DNA of 64,000 nucleotides from an uncultured Lachnospiraceae bacterium (GTDB taxonomy: Bacteria; Bacillota; Clostridia; Lachnospirales; Lachnospiraceae): positions 372,001-436,000 of the forward strand of contig CAJUHH010000002.1 in NCBI GenBank assembly GCA_910585965.1. Direction: 5' to 3'. The translations under genes were made by a program, and so were the position numbers. The notes under the pieces are model-generated. The model was given only the letters and a program-made list of their open reading frames with translations. It was not told the DNA's origin and ran no database searches. Positions within the stretch are counted from its first letter, which is position 1, and the number at the start of each line of letters is the position of its first letter. Positions 8,448-15,827 of the stretch are shown here, in pieces.

Positions 8448-9460
8448 GTGAGAGGAAAATGGTAGCGGTTCTTTCTTTTTTTATTCTGGTGCTGGTCGGC
8501 GTTGTTGTCTGGCAGCGTCTGGCTTTCCGTTCCGGCACTCAGAAGAAACTTTTGGGGATGGCGGAGGAATTAAAAAATATTCTGGACAGGGACGGCGGAG
8601 CCGGCCTGATGGTCTTTACGGACAATAAGGGTCTGGCGGCGCTGGCGGCCCAGATCAACCGGCTGCTGGAGAAACACCGAAAAGCGAAAGCCGGATATTA
8701 CCGTTCTGAAATGGCATCCAAAAGGATGCTGTCTAATATTTCCCATGATATTAAAACACCGATGACTGTCGTGCTGGGTTATTTGGAGATTATGCGATTA
8801 AAGGGGGAGTGCAGCGGAGAAATGCTGGAAAAGACGGAAAAAAAGGCGCGGAATGTCATGGAACTGATCGACCAGTTTTTTACGCTGGCAAAGCTGGAGT
8901 CCGGCGATACGGATATGGAAATGGCAAGGATCGAGGCGGGCGGCATATGCAGGGAAACCATATTGGGATTCTATGAAATGCTTCATTTCCAATGGCAGGC
9001 GGGCAGTTCGGGGAAGGAAGGGGCGGAGAGTTCCGGGGAAGAAGCGTTCTGCCTGGAGATCGATATTCCGGAGGAGCCTGTGTATGTATGGGGAAATAAA
9101 GAAGCTTTGCAGCGTATTTTATCGAATCTGATTTCCAATGTCATCCGCTACGGGAGGGAAGGGAGATACTTGGGAGTATTCCTGCGGGAAAAGGAAGAGG
9201 AAATATGGATCGATGTGGTCGACAAAGGGAAGGGAATCGCCCCCGAATTTGCGGAAAGCGTATTTGAACGTCTTTTTACGATGGATGACTCCCGCAGCCG
9301 CAAGGTGCAGGGGAACGGACTCGGGCTGACGATCGCGAAGAATCTTGCGCTCCAGATGGGAGGGGATATCGTGCTGGAAAGCGTTCCCTGCCAAAAGACT
9401 ACCTTTACTTTGCAATTAAAAAAAGCAGCCCATAAAGTTTACGGTGAAAGAAATTCGTAA
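8444..9460 (+). CDS. Sensor histidine kinase
   Basis: A 338-residue kinase with one N-terminal membrane segment (about 7-24) and almost no extracellular sensor. It has the phospho-acceptor H101 in N-I-S-H-D-I-K-T-P, the N box L-S-N-L-I-S-N-V-I-R-Y-G, the D box D-K-G-K-G-I-A and the G box G-N-G-L-G-L. The small input region suggests it senses within the membrane or through the adjacent transporter, as in intramembrane-sensing kinases. It overlaps the response-regulator gene. Confidence 0.94.
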   Translation: MSERKMVAVLSFFILVLVGVVVWQRLAFRSGTQKKLLGMAEELKNILDRDGGAGLMVFTDNKGLAALAAQINRLLEKHRKAKAGYYRSEMASKRMLSNISHDIKTPMTVVLGYLEIMRLKGECSGEMLEKTEKKARNVMELIDQFFTLAKLESGDTDMEMARIEAGGICRETILGFYEMLHFQWQAGSSGKEGAESSGEEAFCLEIDIPEEPVYVWGNKEALQRILSNLISNVIRYGREGRYLGVFLREKEEEIWIDVVDKGKGIAPEFAESVFERLFTMDDSRSRKVQGNGLGLTIAKNLALQMGGDIVLESVPCQKTTFTLQLKKAAHKVYGERNS

Positions 9461-9492
9461 GATTTGGTCAAGAGTTTTGAAAAAACGGGTTG

Positions 9493-9510
9493 TTACAATG
9501 GTTCTTGTAA
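9493..9510. promoter_or_regulatory. Inverted repeat upstream of the ABC transporter genes
   Basis: TTACAA-TGGTTC-TTGTAA is a perfect 6-bp dyad with a 6-nt centre, and a further TTTACAA half-site follows at about 9528. It lies in the 111-bp gap before the ATPase gene, where the response regulator would be expected to bind. No convincing -35/-10 pair was found next to it. Confidence 0.45.
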
Positions 9511-9571
9511 AGAGAAATTCGGAGGCTTTACAACGAGTGGCTGATGCCGCTGCAATGAAAGGAGACAGGAT

Positions 9572-10501
9572 ATGCCATATGTAATACAAACGAACCATCT
9601 TACGAAAACCATGGGAGAAAAAGAGATCATAAAGGATGTAGGCCTGCACGTAAAACAGGGGGAGATCTACGGATTCCTCGGGCCGAATGGAGCAGGGAAA
9701 ACGACAGTAATGAAAATGATCCTCAACCTTTGGAAGCCGACGGAAGGGAGCATCGAGCTTTTCGGGGAGAGACTGACGCCGAAATCCTACGGCGTATTGA
9801 AAAGAATGGGAAGCATTATAGAATTCCCCTGTTTTTATGAGCGCCTGACAGGAAGGGAGAACCTGGAGTTCCACTGCGAATATATGGGATATTATCATCC
9901 GGGGAGCGTGGAAGGGGCTTTGGAGGCGCTGGAGCTTCTGGCGGATGCCGACAGGCCGGTGAAAGAATATTCTTTGGGAATGAAGGAGCGGCTTGGGATA
10001 GCCAGGGCGATCCTCTGTCGGCCGGAGCTCCTGGTTCTGGATGAGCCGACGAACGGGCTGGATCCTGCGGGTATGAAGCATGTGAGGAAGCTGCTTCGAA
10101 ACCTTTGTTCGGAGTATGGAATGACCATAATGGTATCCAGCCACATCCTGACGGAGATCGAGAGCATAGCCGATACAGTGGGAATTCTCCATCACGGGGA
10201 ATTGATGCAGGAAATGGGCATGCAGAAGCTGGAGGAGATGAATACAGTCTATATTGAGGCGAGCGTGACGGATACGAAAGGCGCGGCGTTTATTTTAAGC
10301 GATAAGTGCGGGATGAATAATTTTAAAATTATAAAGGAAGGGAATATCAGGATTTATGATTCGGGGGCGACGGTGCAGGAGACAGCCAGGATATTGGAGG
10401 CCCATGGAATCGAAGTGACGGCGATTGGGAAAAAAGCGGAAACGCTGGAAGATTATTTCCTGAAAATAACGGGGGAGGCGGACAGAGCATGTGGAAATTA
10501 A
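9572..10501 (+). CDS. ABC transporter ATPase, BcrA/lantibiotic-immunity type
   Basis: A 309-residue ATPase with Walker A G-P-N-G-A-G-K-T-T (about 36-44), signature Y-S-L-G-M-K-E-R, Walker B L-L-V-L-D-E-P-T-N-G-L-D-P and an H-loop S-S-H-I-L. A C-terminal extension of about 90 residues is typical of the CcmA/BcrA group that drives ABC-2 exporters. It overlaps the permease gene by 13 nt. Together with the upstream two-component genes it probably gives resistance to a bacitracin- or lantibiotic-like compound; the substrate is not known. Confidence 0.92.
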   Translation: MPYVIQTNHLTKTMGEKEIIKDVGLHVKQGEIYGFLGPNGAGKTTVMKMILNLWKPTEGSIELFGERLTPKSYGVLKRMGSIIEFPCFYERLTGRENLEFHCEYMGYYHPGSVEGALEALELLADADRPVKEYSLGMKERLGIARAILCRPELLVLDEPTNGLDPAGMKHVRKLLRNLCSEYGMTIMVSSHILTEIESIADTVGILHHGELMQEMGMQKLEEMNTVYIEASVTDTKGAAFILSDKCGMNNFKIIKEGNIRIYDSGATVQETARILEAHGIEVTAIGKKAETLEDYFLKITGEADRACGN

Positions 10502-11190
10502 TGAAATTGGAATGGAAGAAAAACAATATGAAAAAATTTGTCGTAAAGGCGGCGATCGTGACAGCGATTATATTCCTTATGGTGCTGGCCACGTCCGGGG
10601 AGCTGGAGGATATAGAGACAGTGGAAACTTATGGGAAGAGCATGATCGGAGCCGCTGTGGACATGTTTGCCAATATGGCGTTTATGCTTCTTACTGCCGT
10701 GATGCTGGCATCCGCGATCGTCAGCTCTTATAAAGATAAAACGATGGATCTGATGTTCTCCTATCCGATCAGGCGGCAGAAGATATTGCTTTCGAAAATG
10801 CTGGTCGTATGGATCTTCAATTTTTCAGGGTTAGTTTTGTGCAAGCTTATTGTTTATGGAGGGCTTGTCCTGGCAAGCCCGCTGGCCCATATACCGCAGG
10901 CATTGATTTTGCCTGGGGGGGATGTTGAGGGACTGTCATTTTATCTGGAACTCCTGGCCAATTCCGCGATCATGGTCAGCATCAGCTATACGACGTTATT
11001 CGTGGGCCTGCGGATGAAATCCTCGAAAGCGTCTATCGTGGCGGCTTGCATCGTTATGCTGCTGACCCAGGGGAATATCGGTTCTTATACGCTGATCTAT
11101 AATATACCGTTTTATATGGGCATGGTTGCCTTGTCCGCTGTATCCGTATTTTTATGCGTGCATGGGGTGGAAACGAGGGACGTTGTGTAG
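10489..11190 (+). CDS. ABC-2 type transporter permease
   Basis: A 233-residue membrane protein with six likely transmembrane segments and the S-S-Y-K-D-K-T-M-D-L-M-F-S-Y-P motif commonly seen in BcrB/ABC-2 permeases after the second segment. It starts inside the end of the ATPase gene, so the two are coupled. It works with that ATPase as an exporter in the membrane. It is the last gene of the module and is followed at 10 bp by the convergent HxlR gene. Confidence 0.88.
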   Translation: MWKLMKLEWKKNNMKKFVVKAAIVTAIIFLMVLATSGELEDIETVETYGKSMIGAAVDMFANMAFMLLTAVMLASAIVSSYKDKTMDLMFSYPIRRQKILLSKMLVVWIFNFSGLVLCKLIVYGGLVLASPLAHIPQALILPGGDVEGLSFYLELLANSAIMVSISYTTLFVGLRMKSSKASIVAACIVMLLTQGNIGSYTLIYNIPFYMGMVALSAVSVFLCVHGVETRDVV

Positions 11191-11199
11191 AGAGCGGTA

Positions 11200-11547
11200 T
11201 CATATTTTGAGTCTGTGTTCTTTTTCGTGCTGTTTTTTATACTCTATTCCCCATGCTTCCATAGCGTTAATAATCGGAAGCATGGATTCCCCCAATTTAC
11301 TAAGGGCATATTCTACTCTTGGCGGCACTTCAGGATACGCAGTACGGGTGACAATCCCGTCACTTTCCATAGAGCGTAAACTGTCTGTTAAAACTTTCTG
11401 GCTGATACCATCTAATGATTTTTGAAGCTCGTTAAACCGCCACGGTCTGACACGGAGATTGCGCATAATCAGTAATTTCCATTTATTCCCGATAAGCTGT
11501 ACTGTTGTAGCAACCGGGCAAGCCGGGAGTTCTTCTTTTTTAACCAT
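11200..11547 (-). CDS. HxlR family redox-type regulator
   Basis: A 115-residue winged-helix regulator. Family hallmarks are the N-terminal C-P-V-A-T-T-V-x-L-I-G-N-K-W-K, then R-F-N-E-L-Q-K-S-L-x-G-I-S-Q-K-V-L-T-x-x-L-R-x-M-E and P-P-R-V-E-Y-x-L. The N-terminal cysteine matches the redox-active Cys6 of YodB/QorR-type members that respond to quinones or aldehydes. I start at 11547 behind an AGAGGT site; 16 codons upstream are open but lack one. It is divergent from the ACGX peptide locus and a quinone-oxidoreductase-like gene. Confidence 0.9.
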   Translation of the reverse strand: MVKKEELPACPVATTVQLIGNKWKLLIMRNLRVRPWRFNELQKSLDGISQKVLTDSLRSMESDGIVTRTAYPEVPPRVEYALSKLGESMLPIINAMEAWGIEYKKQHEKEHRLKI

Positions 11548-11678
11548 GGCAATACCTCTTTTCTTTTTACATATCAAAACAAATGTTACACTCAAATTAT
11601 AATGTAATGCGCTTCTTAAATCAACTCATAATCTAATACAAAAAATTTTCTCATGTTTAGACGGCTAAATCACACAAA

Positions 11679-11719
11679 ACTTACAAAAAAGTAACCACCT
11701 AATAAAAAGGTGCGTACTT
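11679..11719. promoter_or_regulatory. Putative HxlR operator before the ACGX peptide gene
   Basis: ACTTAC-AAAAAA-GTAACC is followed by a wider imperfect dyad, AAGTAACCACCT (11689-11700) with AGGTGCGTACTT (11708-11719), matching at 10 of 12 positions. Repeated GTAAC/GTACTT half-sites next to the divergent HxlR gene fit an operator of that family. The rest of the 254-bp gap (to 11849) holds small hairpins, including GAGAGG-AAAA-CCTCTC, and no gene. Confidence 0.5.
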
Positions 11720-11849
11720 CCAAATAACAAGGAAGCTTGTAAAATAAGAATTGCAGAGAGGAAAACCTCTCAAAAAACAAGGAGGAAAATTCCTCTGCTC
11801 CTGCTTGGGCAGTCGCATTTTTCCTTCGGAAAAACAAGGAGGAATGAAA

Positions 11850-12053
11850 ATGGCACTTTCGAATTTATTTGGTTGGAATGACAATACGGGGGCTTCTTCC
11901 GCTTGCGGTACTGCCTGCGGCGCTGCTGATAAGCCCGCCGAAGCCCCGGCTGCCTGCGGCGCTGCCGATAAGCCCGCCGAAGCTCCGGCTGCCTGCGGCG
12001 CTGCCGATAAGCCTGCGGAAGCCCCGGCTGCCTGCGGTGCGTCTGACAAGTAA
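11850..12053 (+). CDS. ACGX-repeat peptide, precursor of a radical SAM-modified RiPP
   Basis: A 67-residue peptide. A short leader (MALSNLFGWNDNTG) is followed by a tail with five A-C-G-T/A units (Cys 19, 23, 36, 49 and 62) spaced by D-K-P-A-E-A-P-A. The DNA carries three tandem 39-bp units (11913-12029) plus a partial fourth, all in frame. AAGGAGG at 11836-11842 sits 7 nt before ATG 11850; the ATG at 11844 is too close to it. Ala-Cys-Gly repeats beside a SPASM-type radical SAM gene define the named but uncharacterised ACGX RiPP class. The cysteines are the likely modification sites. Confidence 0.85.
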   Translation: MALSNLFGWNDNTGASSACGTACGAADKPAEAPAACGAADKPAEAPAACGAADKPAEAPAACGASDK

Positions 12054-12081
12054 TTCCAACGGAAAAGACGTTTTATCTGCC

Positions 12082-12110
12082 TGCTCCCGGAGTGTCCTGC
12101 TTCGGGAGCA
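12082..12110 (+). terminator. Hairpin between the precursor and radical SAM genes
   Basis: TGCTCCCG (12082-12089) pairs with CGGGAGCA (12103-12110), loop 13 nt, with no long T-run. It probably acts as a partial terminator or RNA stabiliser, giving more precursor than enzyme, as is usual in RiPP operons. Confidence 0.6.
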
Positions 12111-12170
12111 TATTACAAAATATCCGGCGGTATGCCGTTCTCATAAAAAATTTACAAGGAGGTTTTTCCT

Positions 12171-13226
12171 ATGAAACAATATTTTGCTTTTCAATGGCAT
12201 ATTACGGACGAGTGCGACCAACGCTGCAAACACTGTTACATTGTCTCTGAAAATAACTGTAAAGCATTAGATAGTATGTCTTGGGAACAGATGCAGTCTG
12301 TCTTTGAAAATTGCCTTGAAATGTGCAATAAATACAACCGCCTGCCTTATTTTTACCTCACTGGCGGCGATCCTATCCTGCATCCCGATTTTTGGAAGCT
12401 GCTAAGTCTGTTCAAAGAAAAGGTCATACCCTTTACAATACTTGGCAATCCGTTTCGCTTGAATGACGAGGTATGCAGACGGCTAAAAGATATGGGCTGC
12501 GAAAAATACCAAATGTCCCTTGACGGCATGGAAAAAACACATGACTGGTTTCGCAAACCCGGCTCTTTTCACTGCACGCTGGAAAAAATACAGTGTATTA
12601 GAAAAGCGGGAATACGTTCCGTCATTATGACAACCGTATCCGGGACAAATATTTCTGAAATCCCCGATATTATTGACACCGTGGTAAAACATAAAGCAGA
12701 TGTGTTCGCATTTGCCCGTTACTGTCCCACAAAACGGCAACAGGCTGCTGGGGAAAAAGAAACGGGAATGACCCCGCAGGAATACAGGGCATTATTAGAT
12801 ACCTGCTATGCAAAATTCAAAGCCTATGAAGCGGCGGGGTGTGAAACATATTTTAACTTAAAAGACCACCTTTGGACGTTGTATCTGTATGAAAAGGGAA
12901 TTTTCAAAATCCCGGAAGACGCAAAGCCGGATATGATATACGGTGGCTGCAACTGCGGCAACTGCCACTTAACGATATTGCCTACGGGGGATATCTATGC
13001 CTGCCGGAGATTGAAAAGCAAGGTAGGAAATGTTTTTACTGACAGGATAGCGGATGTTTGGATAGGTAAAAACATGGAAAGCTACCGGGATTATGGAAAA
13101 TTTGAAAAATGTGCAAAATGCGAGCTGTTAAGGTTCTGTCGTGGCTGCCCTGCCGTAGCATATGGTACGAACGGCAATTTCTATGGCGCAGACCCGCAAT
13201 GCTGGAAAGCTGCGAAGCAGAATTGA
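12171..13226 (+). CDS. Radical SAM/SPASM enzyme of the ACGX system
   Basis: A 351-residue enzyme. The radical SAM cluster motif C-x3-C-x2-C is C15, C19 and C22 (DECDQRCKHCYIV). The barrel has the T-G-G-D-P glycine motif near residue 65. The C-terminal half carries a SPASM region with C-N-C-G-N-C, a D-I-Y-A-C-R-R step, then C-A-K-C-x5-C-x2-C and a final Cys, suited to two extra Fe-S clusters. AAGGAGG precedes the start. It lies directly after the Cys-repeat peptide and is expected to install thioether or other bonds on that peptide. The actual modification is not known. Confidence 0.88.
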   Translation: MKQYFAFQWHITDECDQRCKHCYIVSENNCKALDSMSWEQMQSVFENCLEMCNKYNRLPYFYLTGGDPILHPDFWKLLSLFKEKVIPFTILGNPFRLNDEVCRRLKDMGCEKYQMSLDGMEKTHDWFRKPGSFHCTLEKIQCIRKAGIRSVIMTTVSGTNISEIPDIIDTVVKHKADVFAFARYCPTKRQQAAGEKETGMTPQEYRALLDTCYAKFKAYEAAGCETYFNLKDHLWTLYLYEKGIFKIPEDAKPDMIYGGCNCGNCHLTILPTGDIYACRRLKSKVGNVFTDRIADVWIGKNMESYRDYGKFEKCAKCELLRFCRGCPAVAYGTNGNFYGADPQCWKAAKQN

Positions 13227-13257
13227 ATTTGGCATAGCGGAAAGGAGAAGATGAAAA

Positions 13258-14229
13258 ATGAAAGCTGTAGTTTTGACAAAACCCACTGAAAGTACGGAGA
13301 TAAAAATAACGGAATATCCCATGCCTGCGGTAAAGCCCGGCTTCGTGCTTGTCCGTATCAAGTCTTTTGGCATGAATCATTCCGAGCAGATATTACGGAA
13401 ATCAGAAATATCTGCCCCGTACATTCAAAAACCAATTATTCCCGGCATTGAATGTGTCGGGGAGATTGCGGACGCTTCCGATACTGCTTTTACTGCCGGA
13501 CAGAAAGTGATTGCCCTCATGGGCGGCATGGGACGAGAGTTTCATGGCAGCTATGCAGAATACGTCCTGCTTCCCGCACATCATGTTTTTGCAGTAGACA
13601 CTAACCTGTCATGGGATCGACTTGCGGCGATACCCGAAACCTACTTTACCGCATGGGGTTCGCTCTTTGAATGTCTTTCCTTAAAAAGCAGCGACCACCT
13701 GCTTGTCCGGGGCGGCACTTGCGCTTTAGGATATGCGGCTATTCAGATTGCAAAGGCTTTAGGTTGTAAAGTTACCGCAACTACCCATAGAGAAAGCAAA
13801 ATGCACTTATTGACCGATTGCGGGGCAGACGTAGCTTTGCTTGACAATGGCTCATTAAAGGGGCAGGTTTCCGGCATTACAAAAGCCTTGGAGCTGGTTG
13901 GAATAAAGACGCTGAAAAGTACCCTGTCTTGCATGGAAAAAGGCGGGATAGTCTGTAATACGGGCAATCTTGGCGGCATATATGCATGGAATGGTTTTGA
14001 CCCGATCAAAGACATTCCAAACGGTATTTACTTGACGGGCTTTTTCAGCAACACGCCTACACAGGTAACAATCAATGAACTATTTGCTTTTCTGAATACA
14101 CATAACCTTACCCCTCATATCGGAAAACGCTACCTTTTTACGGATATTGCAAAGGCGTGTGAAGATATGGAGAACGGAAAAATAAACGGCAAAATTGTGA
14201 TTAACGTGGACGGTGATATAAATGTATAA
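13258..14229 (+). CDS. Medium-chain dehydrogenase, quinone-oxidoreductase-like
   Basis: A 323-residue MDR-family protein. It has an N-terminal GroES-like domain (PVKPGFVLVRIK-type start, G-M-N-H-S-E), the G-x-E-x-V-G-x-I step, and a Rossmann domain with V-R-G-G-T-C-A-L-G-Y-A-A-I-Q-I-A-K-A-L-G. Zinc-site cysteines of true alcohol dehydrogenases are not evident, so a quinone oxidoreductase or enone reductase is likelier. It follows the radical SAM gene by 31 bp and may belong to the HxlR-controlled transcript; HxlR regulators often control such enzymes. A link to the peptide pathway is not shown. Confidence 0.82.
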   Translation: MKAVVLTKPTESTEIKITEYPMPAVKPGFVLVRIKSFGMNHSEQILRKSEISAPYIQKPIIPGIECVGEIADASDTAFTAGQKVIALMGGMGREFHGSYAEYVLLPAHHVFAVDTNLSWDRLAAIPETYFTAWGSLFECLSLKSSDHLLVRGGTCALGYAAIQIAKALGCKVTATTHRESKMHLLTDCGADVALLDNGSLKGQVSGITKALELVGIKTLKSTLSCMEKGGIVCNTGNLGGIYAWNGFDPIKDIPNGIYLTGFFSNTPTQVTINELFAFLNTHNLTPHIGKRYLFTDIAKACEDMENGKINGKIVINVDGDINV

Positions 14230-14373
14230 AGCTGTTACAATCAAAGAAACTTAGATAAACAGACTTAAGGCGGAAATAGAAACCGCAGACGCTATCATTA
14301 TCGGGGCAGGGGCAGGGCTTTCCGCCTCTGCCGGATTTACCTATACGGGAAGCCGCTTCGGCCAATACTTTAT
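14222..14373 (+). pseudogene. SIR2 family gene remnant
   Basis: A reading frame overlapping the dehydrogenase stop begins M-Y-K-A-V-T-I-K-E-T, meets TAG at 14252-14254, then continues in frame with I-N-R-L-K-A-E-I-E and A-D-A-I-I-I-G-A-G-A-G-L-S-A-S-A-G-F-T-Y. This matches the NAD-binding start of the SIR2 gene at 26226-27137 (I-N-R-L-R-E, G-A-G-A-G-L-S-T-S-A-G-F). Similarity ends after F-G-Q-Y-F, so the copy has both a nonsense codon and a large 3' deletion. Confidence 0.8.
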
Positions 14374-14414
14374 TGCTTTCTGGCAGATGTCGGGAATGAA
14401 TTTTCAAATACACT

Positions 14415-14681
14415 CTAGAACTGCTTTAATATATCGTGATGCCCGACATCTATCAGAATAATCATTTTGTTACCTTCATAATACCAGATTATGCGGATGT
14501 CCATATTGACGCTGCACTCAAAGAGATCAGCGGTTCCCTGAATACGTTTTGTACGGAGCGAAGGATGAGAAGGATTTTCGGCTAAAAGCTTTAGTTTGAT
14601 TTTTAGTTGATTTTTTTCCTGCTCAGTCAGTTTTCTAAAATGTTTTTGGAAACGTGGTGTAAAAGTAAATTCATATGCCAT
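14415..14681 (-). CDS. RelE/ParE-superfamily toxin
   Basis: An 88-residue basic protein of the RelE/YoeB/YafQ mRNA-interferase type: F-T-F-T-P-R-F-Q-K-H-F-R-K-L start, then K-R-I-Q-G-T-A-D-L-F-E-C-S-V, D-I-R-I-I-W-Y-Y and D-V-G-H-H-D at the end. The conserved C-terminal G-x-H-D and the R-I-x-W-x-Y strand are family hallmarks. It overlaps the antitoxin gene upstream by one base (TAATG), the standard antitoxin-first order. It would cut mRNA at the ribosome when the antitoxin is lost. Confidence 0.88.
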   Translation of the reverse strand: MAYEFTFTPRFQKHFRKLTEQEKNQLKIKLKLLAENPSHPSLRTKRIQGTADLFECSVNMDIRIIWYYEGNKMIILIDVGHHDILKQF

Positions 14682-14941
14682 TATTGAGCCTCCAATTTGT
14701 CAAACAGAGCATCTATACTGTTAAAGACAGACTGCTCCCCGGATGCTATTTTGGATTTTACTTCATCAATTTCATCTCGGAGTTCATTCAGATATTTTTT
14801 GGGGTAGACAGCCACAGGCATTATGCAGATTATCCCATCCTTTTCAAAAATATCTAATGTATCGCCTTCTGACAGACCAAGTTTGACAATAATTTCTTTT
14901 GGAATAGTAATTTGGGCTTTTTGACGTAATTCGGCTAACAT
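14681..14941 (-). CDS. AbrB/MazE-type antitoxin
   Basis: An 86-residue antitoxin. The N-terminal swapped-hairpin DNA-binding domain reads L-R-Q-K-A-Q-I-T-I-P-K-E-I-I-V-K-L-G-L-x-E-G-D and the C-terminal part is an acidic helix that would wrap the toxin. GGGAGGTG precedes ATG 14941; a start five codons earlier is open but lacks such spacing. It probably represses its own promoter together with the toxin. Confidence 0.88.
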   Translation of the reverse strand: MLAELRQKAQITIPKEIIVKLGLSEGDTLDIFEKDGIICIMPVAVYPKKYLNELRDEIDEVKSKIASGEQSVFNSIDALFDKLEAQ

Positions 14942-15289
14942 AATTGCACCTCCCATAATATTTGCTTGTAGTTAGAAAATCTTACTTTCTTACATTTAGT
15001 ATATTCAATGGATGAAGTTTATGCAAGGATATTTTAGCAAAAATTTGTACAGAGTTAAATAATGGTACGCAAAAAACATAACACTCCCGCTATTATTAAA
15101 TACCCGTTTAACTATCCAGACAAACGGGAAGTTATCGCTCAAATTTTTCTATGTTTATAATTATTACATCTGGACAATAAAACCCAACTTCATACTTTGA
15201 ACCGTTTTCATCCATATGCTGAAAGCTCTTTTTTATATTTCAAAAAAGAATGGTCTATGGGTATTCCCGCAAAAGTCTGCCATATAGAG

Positions 15290-15600
15290 TTTCATCATTT
15301 CTCAAGAATCTGCGGGGCAAGAAGGAAGCCATAAATGTTCATAGTCAGGATGCCGTAGTCGTCATAATACGGCTGTACAATGTCTTTCGTAACATAATAA
15401 TCTTTTTGAAAGAATCATCAATCTTTCTGAATAGTAACAACACCAACATCTACGCTGTAACCGCGCATATGTAATTCATTGCAGATTACATTCTCTATAG
15501 AATGGGTCTGCTCAAACTGGCGGAAATGGATTCTGGCATTACGAAGCCCGAGGTCAGAGAAATAGTATTTCTTTGGAGCCTTAATATATGCCTTTCCTTT
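15290..15600 (-). pseudogene. Remnant of a DUF4143-type ATPase gene
   Basis: The minus strand from 15600 reads K-A-P-K-K-Y-Y-F-S-D-L-G-L-R-N-A-R-I and E-N-V-I-C-N-E-L-H-M-R-G-Y-S-V-D-V-G, the C-terminal domain pattern of AAA ATPases with DUF4143. After I-Q-K-D two TGA codons follow, and the last strands (D-I-V-Q-P-Y-Y-D-D-Y-G-I-L) come after an apparent internal deletion. The N-terminal ATPase domain is absent. The rest of the 14957-15734 gap holds only another short minus-strand frame near 15137-15240 and no intact gene. Confidence 0.6.
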
Positions 15601-15734
15601 TCAATCTGAATATGGCTTTCGCCAATCAAATACCATACAACACAATCTCCTTAGGGAATATTTTGCATTTTCCATGGCTTCCTGCGGCAAATGGAATGCC
15701 TTCGAAGAAAACAGGAAAATATAAAAGAATCATA

Positions 15735-15763
15735 TTGACAAACAGCATCTGCCTGTGTACAAT
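15735..15763 (+). promoter_or_regulatory. SigA promoter of the sugar operon
   Basis: TTGACA (15735-15740), a 17-bp spacer and TACAAT (15758-15763). Between this and the gene start are two direct copies of TTGCAAAAGTA (15782-15792 and 15795 on), which may be a regulator site, for example for the ROK protein encoded in the operon. Confidence 0.8.
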
Positions 15764-15827
15764 ATGATTAATTAAATAGATTTGCAAAAGTATTTTGCAA
15801 AAGTAATTTCAAATAAGGAGGGTATTT

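Noticed and set aside
11751..11849. Longer N-terminus for the ACGX peptide from a TTG at 11751
   Set aside because: The frame crosses hairpins and has no ribosome site, whereas AAGGAGG is ideally placed for ATG 11850.
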